Assembly: GCA_947488305.1 (NCBI GenBank)
Contig: CANKZM010000001.1
Coordinates: forward strand, 1 to 64,000
From: an uncultured Roseobacter sp.
GTDB taxonomy: Bacteria > Pseudomonadota > Alphaproteobacteria > Rhodobacterales > Rhodobacteraceae
Direction of reading: 5' to 3'
DNA: 64,000 nucleotides
The notes under the pieces are model-generated. The model searched no databases, was not told the origin of the DNA, and worked only from the letters and a program-made list of their open reading frames with translations. This document shows, piece after piece, positions 1-9,815 of this stretch. Made by a program: the position numbers and the translations under genes. How positions within the stretch are numbered: the stretch's first letter is position 1; each line of letters opens with the position of its first letter.

Positions 1-1118
<1,118 letters not shown>

Positions 1119-1152
1119 CGCTGGCACCTGCGTTCCGCTGTGGACTGAGCGG

Positions 1153-2061
1153 ATGACAGACTGGCTGATCTCAATCGAAGGGACAGAAACGGGACGCCAG
1201 TTGGCGCTTTGCCTTGCGGTCCTTGCAGCTGTGTTACACGCGGTTTTCGGAGCACTTCAAAAGGGGCGGCACGATCCCTGGATGACGCGTGGAGCCATTG
1301 ATTTTTCGTACATGGTGATGGCCGCACCTTTCGCCTTGTTTGTTGTTCCTTGGCCCGAACCTCATATGTGGCTGATCTTTGTGGGCGCTTGGGTGATTCA
1401 CACACTCTACAAGCTCTTGCAGGCGATGGCGTACACGCGCGGTGCCTATACGGTCGTCTACCCGGTTGTGCGCGGCACCGGCCCGCTCTTTGCCGTGATC
1501 GGGGCCTATCTGATCTTTGGCGAGACCTTCACCGGCACCCAATGGGCAGGAATTGCCGTTTTGTTGACCGGCATTTTTGGCTTGGCCGTCTACAACATGA
1601 TCTTCTTGGTGTCTGAGCGCGACACGCTCCACGCGGCCCTCGGGCTTGCAGTGCTGACAGGGCTCTTTGTGGCGCTTTACACCACTTATGACGCATATGG
1701 CATTCGGGCGACGGCGAACCCGTTCACGTTTTTGGCCTGGTTCTTCATGATAGACGGATTTTTCATGCCTTTGATCGCGGCCTACCGCTGGCGTGCCATG
1801 GCTGTGCCGGACCGCCCAACCTTGCCGCCCCTGATGCGTCGGGGTGTCATCGGTGGTCTCGTCGCTTTTCTGAGTTTTGGCAGCATCATGATGGCGACCC
1901 GGCTCGATAAGGTGGGCGAGGCTGCGGTTTTGCGGGAAACCTCGACAGTCTTTGCTGCTGTTATTGGCTGGATATTCCTGAAAGAAACCGTGGGGCCCCG
2001 CAGAATTGCTCTTATGGCATTGATTGCGCTGGGCGCCGTGATAGTTGAGATGGGCGGATAG
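1153..2061 (+). CDS. DMT-superfamily (EamA-type) permease
   Basis: A 302-residue protein of about ten hydrophobic segments in two similar halves, the pattern of EamA-type drug/metabolite transporters of the inner membrane. Each half ends with the usual signature: the first carries a GTGPLFAVIGAYLIFGE-like stretch near residues 107-123, the second ETSTVFAAVIGWIFLKE near residues 263-279. The substrate cannot be told from sequence. It lies between ftsY and yciB, in the same direction, with a 34-base gap before it and a GGAGAG ribosome site for yciB overlapping its stop codon, so co-transcription is likely. Confidence 0.85.
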   Translation: MTDWLISIEGTETGRQLALCLAVLAAVLHAVFGALQKGRHDPWMTRGAIDFSYMVMAAPFALFVVPWPEPHMWLIFVGAWVIHTLYKLLQAMAYTRGAYTVVYPVVRGTGPLFAVIGAYLIFGETFTGTQWAGIAVLLTGIFGLAVYNMIFLVSERDTLHAALGLAVLTGLFVALYTTYDAYGIRATANPFTFLAWFFMIDGFFMPLIAAYRWRAMAVPDRPTLPPLMRRGVIGGLVAFLSFGSIMMATRLDKVGEAAVLRETSTVFAAVIGWIFLKETVGPRRIALMALIALGAVIVEMGG

Positions 2062-2071
2062 GAGAGACTGG

Positions 2072-2686
2072 ATGGCTGAAGAAAAACCCATCAACCCGAT
2101 CACAAAACAGGTGCTTGAGCTTGGGCCGACCATTGCCTTCTTCCTGATCTATCTCAAGATCCGGGATGAGACTTATGTGATTGCAGGTACCGAATACACC
2201 GGGTTCATTATCGCCGCCCTTGTTTTTGTACCCATCCTTCTGGTTGCCATGGGCATCCTGTGGATGATGACCGGCAAGCTGAGCCGCATGCAGGTTTTCA
2301 CAGCCTTCATGGTTATTTTCTTCGGTGGTCTGACAGCCTGGTTCAACGATGAGCGGTTCTTCAAGATGAAAACGACCATCGTCTACGGGCTTTTTGCTGC
2401 TTTGCTTGGGATAGGGCTATTGCAGGGGCGTTCGTATCTCGCTTACGTGATGAACGAGCTGATGCCGATGCGAGAAGAAGGTTGGATGATCCTGACGCGC
2501 AGGCTATGTGCCGCATTTACTGTACTGGCAGTTGCCAATGAAGTTGTATGGCGAACAATGTCGACCGATGCGTGGGTCAAGATCGAAACCTTTGCCTTTC
2601 CAGTGGCTTTGATGGCGTTCCTCATGTGGCAGTTCATGTCTTTGAGTGACTATATGATCGAGGAAGAGAAACCGGACGGGCGCTAA
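2072..2686 (+). CDS. yciB: YciB/IspZ-family inner-membrane protein
   Basis: A 204-residue polytopic membrane protein of the YciB family (septation protein A / inner membrane-spanning protein), linked to envelope integrity and division. The opening after the start (KPINPITKQVLELGP) and the central GGLTAWFNDERFFKMKTT motif are family hallmarks. I chose the ATG at 2072 over an upstream in-frame codon at 2045, because GGAGAG at 2061-2066 sits at correct spacing and the protein then starts as the family does. The stop overlaps the stop of the convergent neighbour by four bases (CTAA). Confidence 0.92.
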   Translation: MAEEKPINPITKQVLELGPTIAFFLIYLKIRDETYVIAGTEYTGFIIAALVFVPILLVAMGILWMMTGKLSRMQVFTAFMVIFFGGLTAWFNDERFFKMKTTIVYGLFAALLGIGLLQGRSYLAYVMNELMPMREEGWMILTRRLCAAFTVLAVANEVVWRTMSTDAWVKIETFAFPVALMAFLMWQFMSLSDYMIEEEKPDGR

Positions 2687-3408
2687 ATCCGGTCGACTGA
2701 CGACAAAGCGTCTACCATTGGTTGCGGGATCTGATCGACGTCGACGGAATGGCGGCCCATGGAGCGCGCCACCTTATCCGCGAGGTCGACGGAAATAGCC
2801 GCTTCCAAGGCCAGCTTGAAACGGGGATTGCGCGCACATTTCCGATGCAAATCATCAAAGCGCCATTCCAGGACCTCTGAGCCTGTTTCGAGCCAGGCGG
2901 AGGCTGAACTCGGGACGCCTGTCAAAAAGGCAACCTCTCCCAGAAAGAGGTTCGGGGGCAGAGCAAAGGCCTTGGTTCCTTTGCGCACCAGCGTTGATCC
3001 TTTGAGCACAAAATAAAGTTTCTCACCTCTTTCGCCTTCGACGGTCACCTGTTTGTCCTGCACAACAGAATAGCGTTTGGCCAGTTTCATCAGGGCTCTG
3101 AAATCTCCCGGCGGCAGGCTCGGGAAGTCGTCATAGATATCTGCATGGGCCCGCGGAATCGCCAGGCGGGACCTGCGCGCGATCAAGCTGGTCAGTCCCC
3201 CGATGTTCGCCAGCCCAATCAGCATGCTGACGTAGATGGCCTCCCACAAAGGGTTATCGGCAATCGTCGAGTAATAGACCAGATACACGCCGGTGCCTGC
3301 CAGAATAAAAAGGCGAAGGACGATCTGATTTGTAATGGCCAGACCTGCCACGTAAAAAGCGCCCGCGAGATAAACCAGATTTTCCGGCGTCATGGCGTTT
3401 TCCAACAT
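2683..3408 (-). CDS. Membrane protein with cyclic-nucleotide-binding-like domain (Popeye-like layout)
   Basis: About 241 residues: three closely spaced hydrophobic segments in the first 85 residues, then a cupin-like cNMP-binding fold (residues about 100-215) with a recognisable core of VTVEGERGEKLYFVLKGS and FLGEVAFLTG. This order, membrane segments followed by a cNMP fold, recalls Popeye-domain and CRP-like membrane proteins. Whether it binds a nucleotide is not shown: the phosphate-binding cassette Arg-Ala pair of classical CAP domains is not obvious (PSSASAWLET in that position). No strong ribosome site was found; ATGs at 3429, 3408 and 3393 are all possible. No HTH is visible, so it is not a transcription factor. 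Confidence 0.7.
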   Translation of the reverse strand: MLENAMTPENLVYLAGAFYVAGLAITNQIVLRLFILAGTGVYLVYYSTIADNPLWEAIYVSMLIGLANIGGLTSLIARRSRLAIPRAHADIYDDFPSLPPGDFRALMKLAKRYSVVQDKQVTVEGERGEKLYFVLKGSTLVRKGTKAFALPPNLFLGEVAFLTGVPSSASAWLETGSEVLEWRFDDLHRKCARNPRFKLALEAAISVDLADKVARSMGRHSVDVDQIPQPMVDALSSVDRI

Positions 3409-3526
3409 CGTCACTGGCAAAGACCTCATTTCGTGCAGCGAAACTGTTGGGCAAAACTCCGTCCAATGCAAAGAAAATCGAGACTTTAAGTTTTGTTAAC
3501 GACGTAGTGTCTGCGCAAAATCCGAA

Positions 3527-4231
3527 TTACTTCTTGGTAAAGAGCGTGCTTTGTGCGTCTTTGTCTTCGCGAAAGTCAGCCCGTTTTTCTGCAAACAACG
3601 CTCGCCCGCGTTGGATGCCGGGCCGAGCTGCAAGGGTCTCCAGCCAGCGTTTCATATGGGGTTTATCTTCCAGCGTCTGCTGCTGCCCTTCCCACAATGA
3701 CGCCCAGCCCCAAATCGCCATATCGGCAATCGAATAAAAGCCACCCGCAACGAATTCGTTTTGAGCCAACCTGCGGTCAAGCACGCCGTAAAGCCGCGCA
3801 GCCTCGGCACGATAGCGATCCTTTGCGTAGGGCAGGTCGTTAGGCGGATCCATTGCAGGCGCATATTTGAGAAAGTGATGCGCCTGTCCCGCCATTGGAC
3901 CAAGACCGCCCATCTGCCACATCAACCATTCTGTTACGGCGATCTTCTCCCGTGCTGAAGAGCCGCCAAATAACCCTGTTTTATTTGACAGGTATTGCAG
4001 GATCGCGCCCGACTCGAAAACGGATATGGGCGCGCCGTCCGGGCCGTCAGGATCAACGATCGCGGGCATCCGGTTGTTAGGCGAAATTTTCAGAAATTCG
4101 GGTTCAAACTGGTCGCCAGCTCCGATGTTGATCAGATGGGTATTGTAGGCCAATCCCATCTCTTCGAGCGCGATGGAGATTTTCCAGCCGTTGGGTGTGG
4201 GCCAAAAGTACAGATCAATAGGCTGGTTCAT
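3527..4231 (-). CDS. Glutathione S-transferase family protein (YfcG/Ure2p-like)
   Basis: A 234-residue GST fold protein. Residues 1-85 form the thioredoxin-like domain, opening with IDLYFWPTPNGWKISIALEE; the cis-Pro and glutathione-binding element appears as NNRMPAIVD and FESGAILQYL. The all-helical C-terminal domain follows, with the NEFVAGGFYSIADMAIW segment typical of the N-capping box. The layout (Asn following the Pro-Thr in the active site loop) resembles YfcG/Ure2p-like disulfide reductases rather than classic detoxifying GSTs. Its start overlaps the end of the upstream hydrolase gene, so the two are probably translated from one transcript. Confidence 0.88.
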   Translation of the reverse strand: MNQPIDLYFWPTPNGWKISIALEEMGLAYNTHLINIGAGDQFEPEFLKISPNNRMPAIVDPDGPDGAPISVFESGAILQYLSNKTGLFGGSSAREKIAVTEWLMWQMGGLGPMAGQAHHFLKYAPAMDPPNDLPYAKDRYRAEAARLYGVLDRRLAQNEFVAGGFYSIADMAIWGWASLWEGQQQTLEDKPHMKRWLETLAARPGIQRGRALFAEKRADFREDKDAQSTLFTKK

Positions 4232-5207
4232 TTTTGGTGGTTCCCGCAATAGCCGCGCCGATACCGCGCTGTGAGGAACCTAGTTGTTGTGCGCGCAGGG
4301 GCAAGGCCAATCCGTGCCATGGAAGCCGTCGCCGCGGCATTGCAAACAGCCGCGACCACCGGGGCGCCGTTTGGGCGGGCAGGGTGCGTTTCAACCGATT
4401 CATTGAGATTGTTTCGGGCGTGCGAAGAAATGCGGAATAGAACGCCATGGCACCGGACCTCTTGTAGGCAGACCAATGACAAACGCGGCGGTGGGGCGCG
4501 GCGATGTCGAACCCCAATGCGCCGAAACTGCCGAGTGTCTTTGGGCAATCCAACTGGATGTTGACGACGTTGCAAGCAGAGATTCCCAGGCCAATCGCGC
4601 GGTCATTGGCCCGATGTGATCGCACGAGCCGCTCAAACCCTAGGTCGAACAGATCATTTTCGCGGCTGGTCACATTCAGGACTTCGACGCTGCGCCCGGC
4701 GGGGGTGTTGAGCATTTCCTGGGCAAACCCGATGTAGCTCGCACCGGTGAGCAACACGATGCGGTCGAAGGCGCGGTGCGGGAGGTGCTTAAGCGCGCTC
4801 AAAGCGATCTCGGCGCCGAGCGAATGGGCGATAACATGGATTGGGCGGTTCGGATTGGTTCGTCGCAATTTCAGAGTAAGAGTCGCGAGGTGTTGCCCTA
4901 GGCTTTTCGCGCGCGCGTGAACGCTGCTCAGGCTTCCACGGGCGTACCACCCAAATGCAACACCCATTCCCTCTTCGGGTGCGGAGTGCCCGAAACCCAA
5001 CGAAGCAGGCCAAGCGTCAGGGAGCGTGCTCATGATCTTGTTGTGAGGGCAGTGGTTTTCGCTGCCTGGCGCGTATTTGTACCCGTGAATCATAATGATC
5101 GCCGGGCCGTCCTCGCTTGTCATGGCAGACAGGTGTTGTGTTAGGCTCTGCGAAGTACCGTGCAATGCCAGGCCGGCGGAGGTTGCATTGATCCTGAGCA
5201 ATGGCAT
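4215..5207 (-). CDS. Alpha/beta hydrolase (DUF900-like esterase/lipase fold)
   Basis: A 330-residue protein with an alpha/beta-hydrolase core: the oxyanion region IIMIHGYKYAPGS near residue 40 and the nucleophile elbow HVIAHSLGAEIALSAL near residue 120. The start at 5207 is backed by GGAGAG eight bases upstream; a longer frame to 5363 would run into the riboswitch on the other strand. The basic C-terminal 60 residues are of no known family. It appears cytoplasmic, with no signal peptide. It overlaps the GST gene by about 17 bases, suggesting a two-gene operon. The substrate is unknown. Confidence 0.8.
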   Translation of the reverse strand: MPLLRINATSAGLALHGTSQSLTQHLSAMTSEDGPAIIMIHGYKYAPGSENHCPHNKIMSTLPDAWPASLGFGHSAPEEGMGVAFGWYARGSLSSVHARAKSLGQHLATLTLKLRRTNPNRPIHVIAHSLGAEIALSALKHLPHRAFDRIVLLTGASYIGFAQEMLNTPAGRSVEVLNVTSRENDLFDLGFERLVRSHRANDRAIGLGISACNVVNIQLDCPKTLGSFGALGFDIAAPHRRVCHWSAYKRSGAMAFYSAFLRTPETISMNRLKRTLPAQTAPRWSRLFAMPRRRLPWHGLALPLRAQQLGSSQRGIGAAIAGTTKNEPAY

Positions 5208-5332
5208 GTTTGCGTCTCTCCACGAAAATCGGTCGCTGGGTTCGCCTTCATGGATGCGCTCAATCCTTAAAGGATGTGTTACACCACCGTGCGGGTGTTG
5301 ACGCGCAACAGCCTTTATTCTAGGAGGTATCT

Positions 5333-5384
5333 CGTGGCGATTTGATACCGGATTGCGGGCCACGTTAAAGATTCTGCTAAAAGG
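5333..5384 (+). promoter_or_regulatory. SAM-II riboswitch aptamer upstream of metZ
   Basis: The stretch fits the alphaproteobacterial SAM-II (metA) fold. CGTGGC (5333-5338) pairs with GCCACG (5359-5364) as P1; the loop contains GATTTGATACCGGATTGC, and the tail GCTAAAAGG supplies the conserved pseudoknot partner. Spacing and the conserved GATTT, CCG, ATTGC and GCTAAAA elements all match. SAM-II elements lower expression of methionine and SAM genes when SAM is abundant, which fits the sulfhydrylase gene that follows. Confidence 0.93.
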
Positions 5385-5397
5385 TCACTCGATGAGG

Positions 5398-5433
5398 AAA
5401 CCCCGTCGCATTGACCGCGTCTGGGGTTTTTTT
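5398..5433 (+). terminator. Putative attenuator hairpin between riboswitch and metZ
   Basis: AAACCCC (5398-5404) can pair with GGGGTTT (5423-5429), followed by a run of T (7 in total, 5427-5433). This looks like an intrinsic terminator sitting 14 bases after the SAM-II aptamer and 28 bases before the metZ start, so control may be by transcription termination. The long 18-base loop weakens it somewhat. Confidence 0.65.
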
Positions 5434-5460
5434 GTGCCCGGCAGGGCTGGAGAGAAAAAG

Positions 5461-6642
5461 ATGAGTAAAGACCTGAAACCGCGTACTCGCGCTGTTCACG
5501 CAGGCACCCGCCGAAGCCAATACGGCGAAGTTTCCGAAGCAATCTTTCTGACGCAAGGGTTCGTCTATGAAAGCGCTGAGCAAGCGGAAAGCCGGTTTAT
5601 CGAGGCGGGCCCTGATGAGTTCATTTACGCCCGTTACGGTAACCCGACGGTTGCCATGTTCGAAGAGCGGATTGCGGCCCTTGAAGGGGCGGAGGATGCC
5701 TTTGCTACGGCGTCGGGTATGGCGGCGGTATCCGGGGCGCTGAGTTCTATGCTCAAAGCGGGGGATCATGTGGTCTCGGCAAGGGCGCTCTTTGGATCTT
5801 GCCTATACGTGCTGGAAGATATCCTGACCCGTTTCGGCGTCGAGGTGACGTTCGTTGATGGTGCTGATCTGGCACAGTGGGAGGCCGCGATCCGTGATGA
5901 CACGGCCGCGGTTTTCTTTGAATCGATCTCTAATCCGACGCTGCAAGTCGTTGATATCGCTTCGGTCTCGCGACTGGCGCATGCCAAGGGAGCCAGAGTT
6001 CTTGTAGACAACGTATTTGCAACGCCGGTCTGGTCGGATGCATTTGCACAAGGCGCTGACGTGGTGATTTATTCGGCCACCAAGCACATCGACGGGCAAG
6101 GACGCGCGCTTGGCGGGGTGATCCTCGGGACACAGGAGTTTATCCGGAAAACCGTGGAGCCCTACATGAAGCATACGGGTGGTTCCATGAGTCCCTTTAC
6201 GGCCTGGGTGATGTTGAAGGGCCTGGAAACCATGGATTTGAGGGTACGTGCCCAGACTGCCAACGCGACAGCGATCGCCAAAGCCTTGTATGGCCACGAC
6301 AAACTGTTACAGGTCATTTATCCCGGGCTCGAGACCCATCCACAATACGATCTGGTAAAGGCGCAGATGGGCGAGGGTGGAACGGTTTTGTCAATCGATC
6401 TGAAAGGGGGCAAAGAGGCCGCTTTCCGTTTCCTCAATGCGATTGAGGTCGGGGTGATTTCCAACAATCTCGGAGACGCCAAAACGATTTTGACCCATCC
6501 GGCCACGACGACGCACCAGCGATTGCCGCAAGATCAAAAGGATGCCTTGGGTATCACTCCCGGTCTCGTTCGGATCAGTGTCGGTATAGAAGACGAGGCC
6601 GATTTGCTGGCTGATCTGGAGGGTGCCTTGGCCCGATCGTGA
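5461..6642 (+). CDS. metZ: O-succinylhomoserine sulfhydrylase
   Basis: A 393-residue PLP enzyme of the Cys/Met metabolism family, making homocysteine directly from O-succinylhomoserine (or O-acetylhomoserine) and sulfide. Visible are the YARYGNPT substrate/phosphate motif near residue 58, the ATASGMAAV segment, the DNVFATP motif near residue 182 and the PLP lysine in YSATKHIDGQGR near residue 208. The last, with GQGR rather than GHSD, is typical of MetZ rather than of cystathionine lyases. The ATG at 5461 follows GGAGAG; a longer frame to 5353 begins inside the riboswitch and is rejected. Control by SAM through the upstream element is expected. Confidence 0.95.
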   Translation: MSKDLKPRTRAVHAGTRRSQYGEVSEAIFLTQGFVYESAEQAESRFIEAGPDEFIYARYGNPTVAMFEERIAALEGAEDAFATASGMAAVSGALSSMLKAGDHVVSARALFGSCLYVLEDILTRFGVEVTFVDGADLAQWEAAIRDDTAAVFFESISNPTLQVVDIASVSRLAHAKGARVLVDNVFATPVWSDAFAQGADVVIYSATKHIDGQGRALGGVILGTQEFIRKTVEPYMKHTGGSMSPFTAWVMLKGLETMDLRVRAQTANATAIAKALYGHDKLLQVIYPGLETHPQYDLVKAQMGEGGTVLSIDLKGGKEAAFRFLNAIEVGVISNNLGDAKTILTHPATTTHQRLPQDQKDALGITPGLVRISVGIEDEADLLADLEGALARS

Positions 6643-6735
6643 CCCGTCCCTTTCAGATATGCTGTGGCATCCTCAAAATTCCCCTTGCCATGTTTTTTTG
6701 CGTTTGTTGATCCTCTCACCCTTCACTGACGTAAA

Positions 6736-6794
6736 TGTGACATCTATTGGCAGATCCTGAATGCTGCCCTAAGTATTAAAATGAAGATGTCACA
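6736..6794. repeat. Perfect 10-bp inverted repeat in the folE2 promoter/leader
   Basis: TGTGACATCT (6736-6745) is repeated in inverted form as AGATGTCACA (6785-6794), 39 bases apart and ending 12 bases before the folE2 start. It may be a pair of protein-binding half-sites that could loop, or a long-range leader hairpin that would hide the ribosome-binding region. No known motif was recognised. Confidence 0.6.
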
Positions 6795-6806
6795 AGGGAC
6801 AGATCT

Positions 6807-7910
6807 ATGAATATCCACACACCTGGATTGGACCTTACGCCCGACAGGGATGAAGCCGAAGCCGCATTGGATGTGTTGCGGCAATGGGCGAAAACGGCCA
6901 GTCCGACCGAGATTCATGAACTGGACCCTTCAGTTGCGCGTCTGATCCCCGGGATGGACGGCGTGGATTATCCCGCGCTTTCTCGCGATTATCCGGAGGG
7001 ATTTGCGGCTGATGACAGTTACAAATCGACATTGCCTGATTTGCAAAACGGCCCCTCAAGCCTGATCCGTGGTGCGAAGCAACAGTTGCAACATGTGGGC
7101 ATTTCGAACTTCCGGTTGCCGATAAGGTTCAAAACACGCGATGCGGATGACGTCACGCTGGAGACATCTGTAACCGGGTCCGTGAGCCTTGATGCCGACA
7201 AAAAAGGGATCAACATGTCCCGCATCATGCGGAGCTTTTACAAGCATGCAGAGGCGACTTTCAGCTTTGAGGTTATCGAAGCCGCGCTGGAAGACTACAT
7301 CACCGATCTTGAGAGTTTTGACGCCCGCATCCAGATGCGCTTCAGCTTCCCGATGAAGGTAGATAGTTTGCGCTCCGGTCTGTCGGGATACCAATACTAT
7401 GACGTCGCGCTCGAACTTGTAGAGCAGGCGGGCGTCCGCAAGAAATTTATCCATCTTGATTACGTCTATTCGTCGACCTGCCCGTGTTCGCTCGAATTGT
7501 CAGAGCACGCCCGTGCCACCCGTGGTCAATTGGCAACCCCTCATTCGCAACGCTCGGTAGCGCGCATTTCGGTTGAGGTGGAGCCGCATGGCAAGTGCCT
7601 TTGGTTCGAAGACGTGATCGAAGCCTGCCGTCGCGCTGTGCCGACCGAAACGCAGGTGATGGTGAAACGCGAAGACGAGCAGGCATTCGCGGAACTCAAC
7701 GCCGCCAATCCGATCTTTGTCGAAGATGCCGCCCGGCTATTCTGTCAGCAATTGCAGGCAGATGTGCGGATCGGGGATTTCCGGGTGATTGCCAGCCATC
7801 AGGAGAGCCTTCACAGTCACGATGCGGTCAGCATTCTGGTTGAGGGTGAAACCTTCCAGGCCAACAGCCTCGACCCCAAGCTCTTCAATTCGCTATTCCA
7901 CGTCGGATAG
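6807..7910 (+). CDS. folE2: GTP cyclohydrolase FolE2 (type IB)
   Basis: A 367-residue GCYH-IB enzyme, converting GTP to 7,8-dihydroneopterin triphosphate for folate and deazapurine synthesis. The tunnelling-fold core is visible, with the catalytic/metal-binding cysteine region YVYSSTCPCSLELSEHA near residue 223, the preceding ISRIMRSFYKH-like motif (here NMSRIMRSFYKHAE) near residue 135, and the C-terminal SLHSHDAVS segment near residue 332. An AAGGGA ribosome site precedes the ATG. FolE2 does not require zinc, unlike FolE. folB and folP lie about 14 kb away in the same direction. An inverted repeat precedes the gene. Confidence 0.95.
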   Translation: MNIHTPGLDLTPDRDEAEAALDVLRQWAKTASPTEIHELDPSVARLIPGMDGVDYPALSRDYPEGFAADDSYKSTLPDLQNGPSSLIRGAKQQLQHVGISNFRLPIRFKTRDADDVTLETSVTGSVSLDADKKGINMSRIMRSFYKHAEATFSFEVIEAALEDYITDLESFDARIQMRFSFPMKVDSLRSGLSGYQYYDVALELVEQAGVRKKFIHLDYVYSSTCPCSLELSEHARATRGQLATPHSQRSVARISVEVEPHGKCLWFEDVIEACRRAVPTETQVMVKREDEQAFAELNAANPIFVEDAARLFCQQLQADVRIGDFRVIASHQESLHSHDAVSILVEGETFQANSLDPKLFNSLFHVG

Positions 7911-8059
7911 ACCGCCACCAATGATACAACGGTATCCTCAAACCGTGATCAGCGCCTTGCTGCGCTGTTGTAGCGGCTATGCGTAACCAGCAATTCTAAT
8001 CACAGCCGCCATTCCTATATTGGGGTCAACGCAATTGACTTGAAATAGGAGGCACTGAA

Positions 8060-8296
8060 ATGGCCTACCACGAAGCTCATGCATCACATGTATCCGACCT
8101 GACACACCGCGGTTTTTCGGCGGTAAAATCCTTCTTCGCAATGTGTGGAAACGCGATGGTCGCGGCTTCTACAGCGAACCACCGTTTGCAAACTGTCGAA
8201 CGGTTGAACGCGAAATCCGATACCGAACTCGCTGAACTCGGTATTCGCCGCGAAGACATCGTGCGCCACGTTTTCATCGACATGCTGCACATTTAA
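8060..8296 (+). CDS. DUF1127-type small protein
   Basis: A 78-residue protein whose C-terminal third (LNAKSDTELAELGIRREDIVRHVF) is the DUF1127 motif, an Arg-containing helix-turn-helix-like module common in alphaproteobacteria and implicated in RNA-related or stress regulation. AGGAGG lies nine bases upstream. The N-terminal half is a poorly conserved helix. It stands alone, with its own 149-base upstream region, and trkH follows on the same strand. Confidence 0.85.
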   Translation: MAYHEAHASHVSDLTHRGFSAVKSFFAMCGNAMVAASTANHRLQTVERLNAKSDTELAELGIRREDIVRHVFIDMLHI

Positions 8297-8365
8297 AGCC
8301 AGCTTCCTTTTTGACGTCGGGGCCAGCGCTTGACAGTGCCGGCCCTGCGCGCCAACCCTGCGCAC

Positions 8366-9814
8366 ATGTTTGATCTGCGCCCTGTTGGATATGTGATCGG
8401 TTTGCTCGTAGCCGTGCTGGGTGCGGCCATGATCCTGCCGATGATCATCGACATGGCCGAAGGTCGCGAACATTGGCCTGTTTTTCTTCAATCCGCCCTG
8501 TTTACCACGCTTGCTGGCGGGTTGATGGCCGTTGCCTGTTCCAATGGCGTCAAGGAAGGCCTGAGCATTCAGCAGACCTTTATCCTGACAACGGGGGTCT
8601 GGGTGGCTTTGCCGCTTTTCGGAGCGCTCCCTTTTGTTCTGGGTGCGACCGAGGCACGATTCGTCGACGCGTTTTTCGAGGCGATGTCAGGGCTGACCAC
8701 AACAGGGTCCACAGTCTTCACTGAATTGGAGACCTTGCCGAAGGGCCTGCTTTTGTGGCGCGGCATTCTGCAATGGTTGGGCGGTATCGGCATTATCGTT
8801 GTAGCCATGGTGTTCTTACCTGAGCTTCGCGTCGGGGGGATGCAGATCTTTAAGTCCGAAGCCTTTGATACCATGGGTAAGATTCTGCCCCGGGCCACCC
8901 AGATCGCAAGCCAGATTTCCAGCATTTACCTGGGCCTGACCATGGCCTGCGCGCTGTGTTACCTCGGTCTTGGGATGAATGCCTTCGATGCGACGGTTCA
9001 TGCCCTGACAACTGTTTCGACGGGTGGGTTTGCCAATTACGACGCGTCTTTCGGGGCATTTTCGGGGACGCCCGAGTATGTCGCGAGCCTCTTCATGATC
9101 CTCGCAGCGTTGCCGTTTGTCCGCTACGTTCAAATGCTCAACGGCCATTCCGAACCCTTGTGGCACGACAGTCAGGTCCGCGTTTTCATCGCGACATTGT
9201 TGGTCATTGTTGCGTTGATGTGGTTGGCGTTGACCCAGATTTTCCCGCACGGTGCAGAGCGCTCCTTTCGCGAAGCGCTTTTTAATGCCACGTCGATCAT
9301 GACCGGGACCGGGTATTCATCTGCCGACTATATGACATGGGGCCCTTTTTTAGTTTCGATGTTTTTCTTCATCGGGCTGATAGGGGGATGTGCGGGGTCG
9401 ACCACTTGCTCGATCAAGATCTTTCGCTACCAGCTGCTGTTTGCCTCCATCAAGATGCAGCTGCGCAAGATCCGGTCGCCAAACGGTGTATTCGTCGTGC
9501 GATATGAACGGCGCTCTGTTGACGAAGAAGTGCTAAGCTCCGTCATGTCTTTCTTTATGTTTTTTGTGCTGACCATGGGCGTGCTCGCGGTTGCACTCAG
9601 TCTTACGGGGCTTGATTTCGTCACGTCCCTGTCCGGCGCCGCAACAGCATTGTCCAACGTCGGCCCCGGTCTTGGAAATGAGATTGGCCCCTCGGGAAAC
9701 TTCTCGGGCCTAAATGATACGGCTAAATGGCTGTTGTCGCTCGGAATGCTGCTGGGGCGGCTGGAATTGCTGGCCGTTTACGCCATGCTGACTGTGTCTT
9801 TCTGGAGAGACTAA
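8366..9814 (+). CDS. trkH: TrkH-family potassium uptake protein
   Basis: A 482-residue polytopic inner-membrane protein forming the pore subunit of Trk/Ktr potassium uptake. The four P-loop filter motifs are visible as MSGLTTTGSTVF (near residue 113), LTTVSTGGFANYD (near 215), MTGTGYSSADY (near 313) and SNVGPGLG (near 430); GGIGIIVVAM follows the first. I prefer the ATG at 8366 to the upstream TTG at 8330, since the hydrophobic first helix starts directly after it. The regulatory subunit TrkA is not in the window. The next gene begins one base after the stop, so the two are probably co-transcribed. Confidence 0.92.
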   Translation: MFDLRPVGYVIGLLVAVLGAAMILPMIIDMAEGREHWPVFLQSALFTTLAGGLMAVACSNGVKEGLSIQQTFILTTGVWVALPLFGALPFVLGATEARFVDAFFEAMSGLTTTGSTVFTELETLPKGLLLWRGILQWLGGIGIIVVAMVFLPELRVGGMQIFKSEAFDTMGKILPRATQIASQISSIYLGLTMACALCYLGLGMNAFDATVHALTTVSTGGFANYDASFGAFSGTPEYVASLFMILAALPFVRYVQMLNGHSEPLWHDSQVRVFIATLLVIVALMWLALTQIFPHGAERSFREALFNATSIMTGTGYSSADYMTWGPFLVSMFFFIGLIGGCAGSTTCSIKIFRYQLLFASIKMQLRKIRSPNGVFVVRYERRSVDEEVLSSVMSFFMFFVLTMGVLAVALSLTGLDFVTSLSGAATALSNVGPGLGNEIGPSGNFSGLNDTAKWLLSLGMLLGRLELLAVYAMLTVSFWRD

Positions 9815-9815
9815 A

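Noticed and set aside
1234-2133. A 299-codon minus-strand frame across the DMT permease
   Set aside because: Opposite a well-supported membrane protein; the translation lacks hydrophobic or domain structure.
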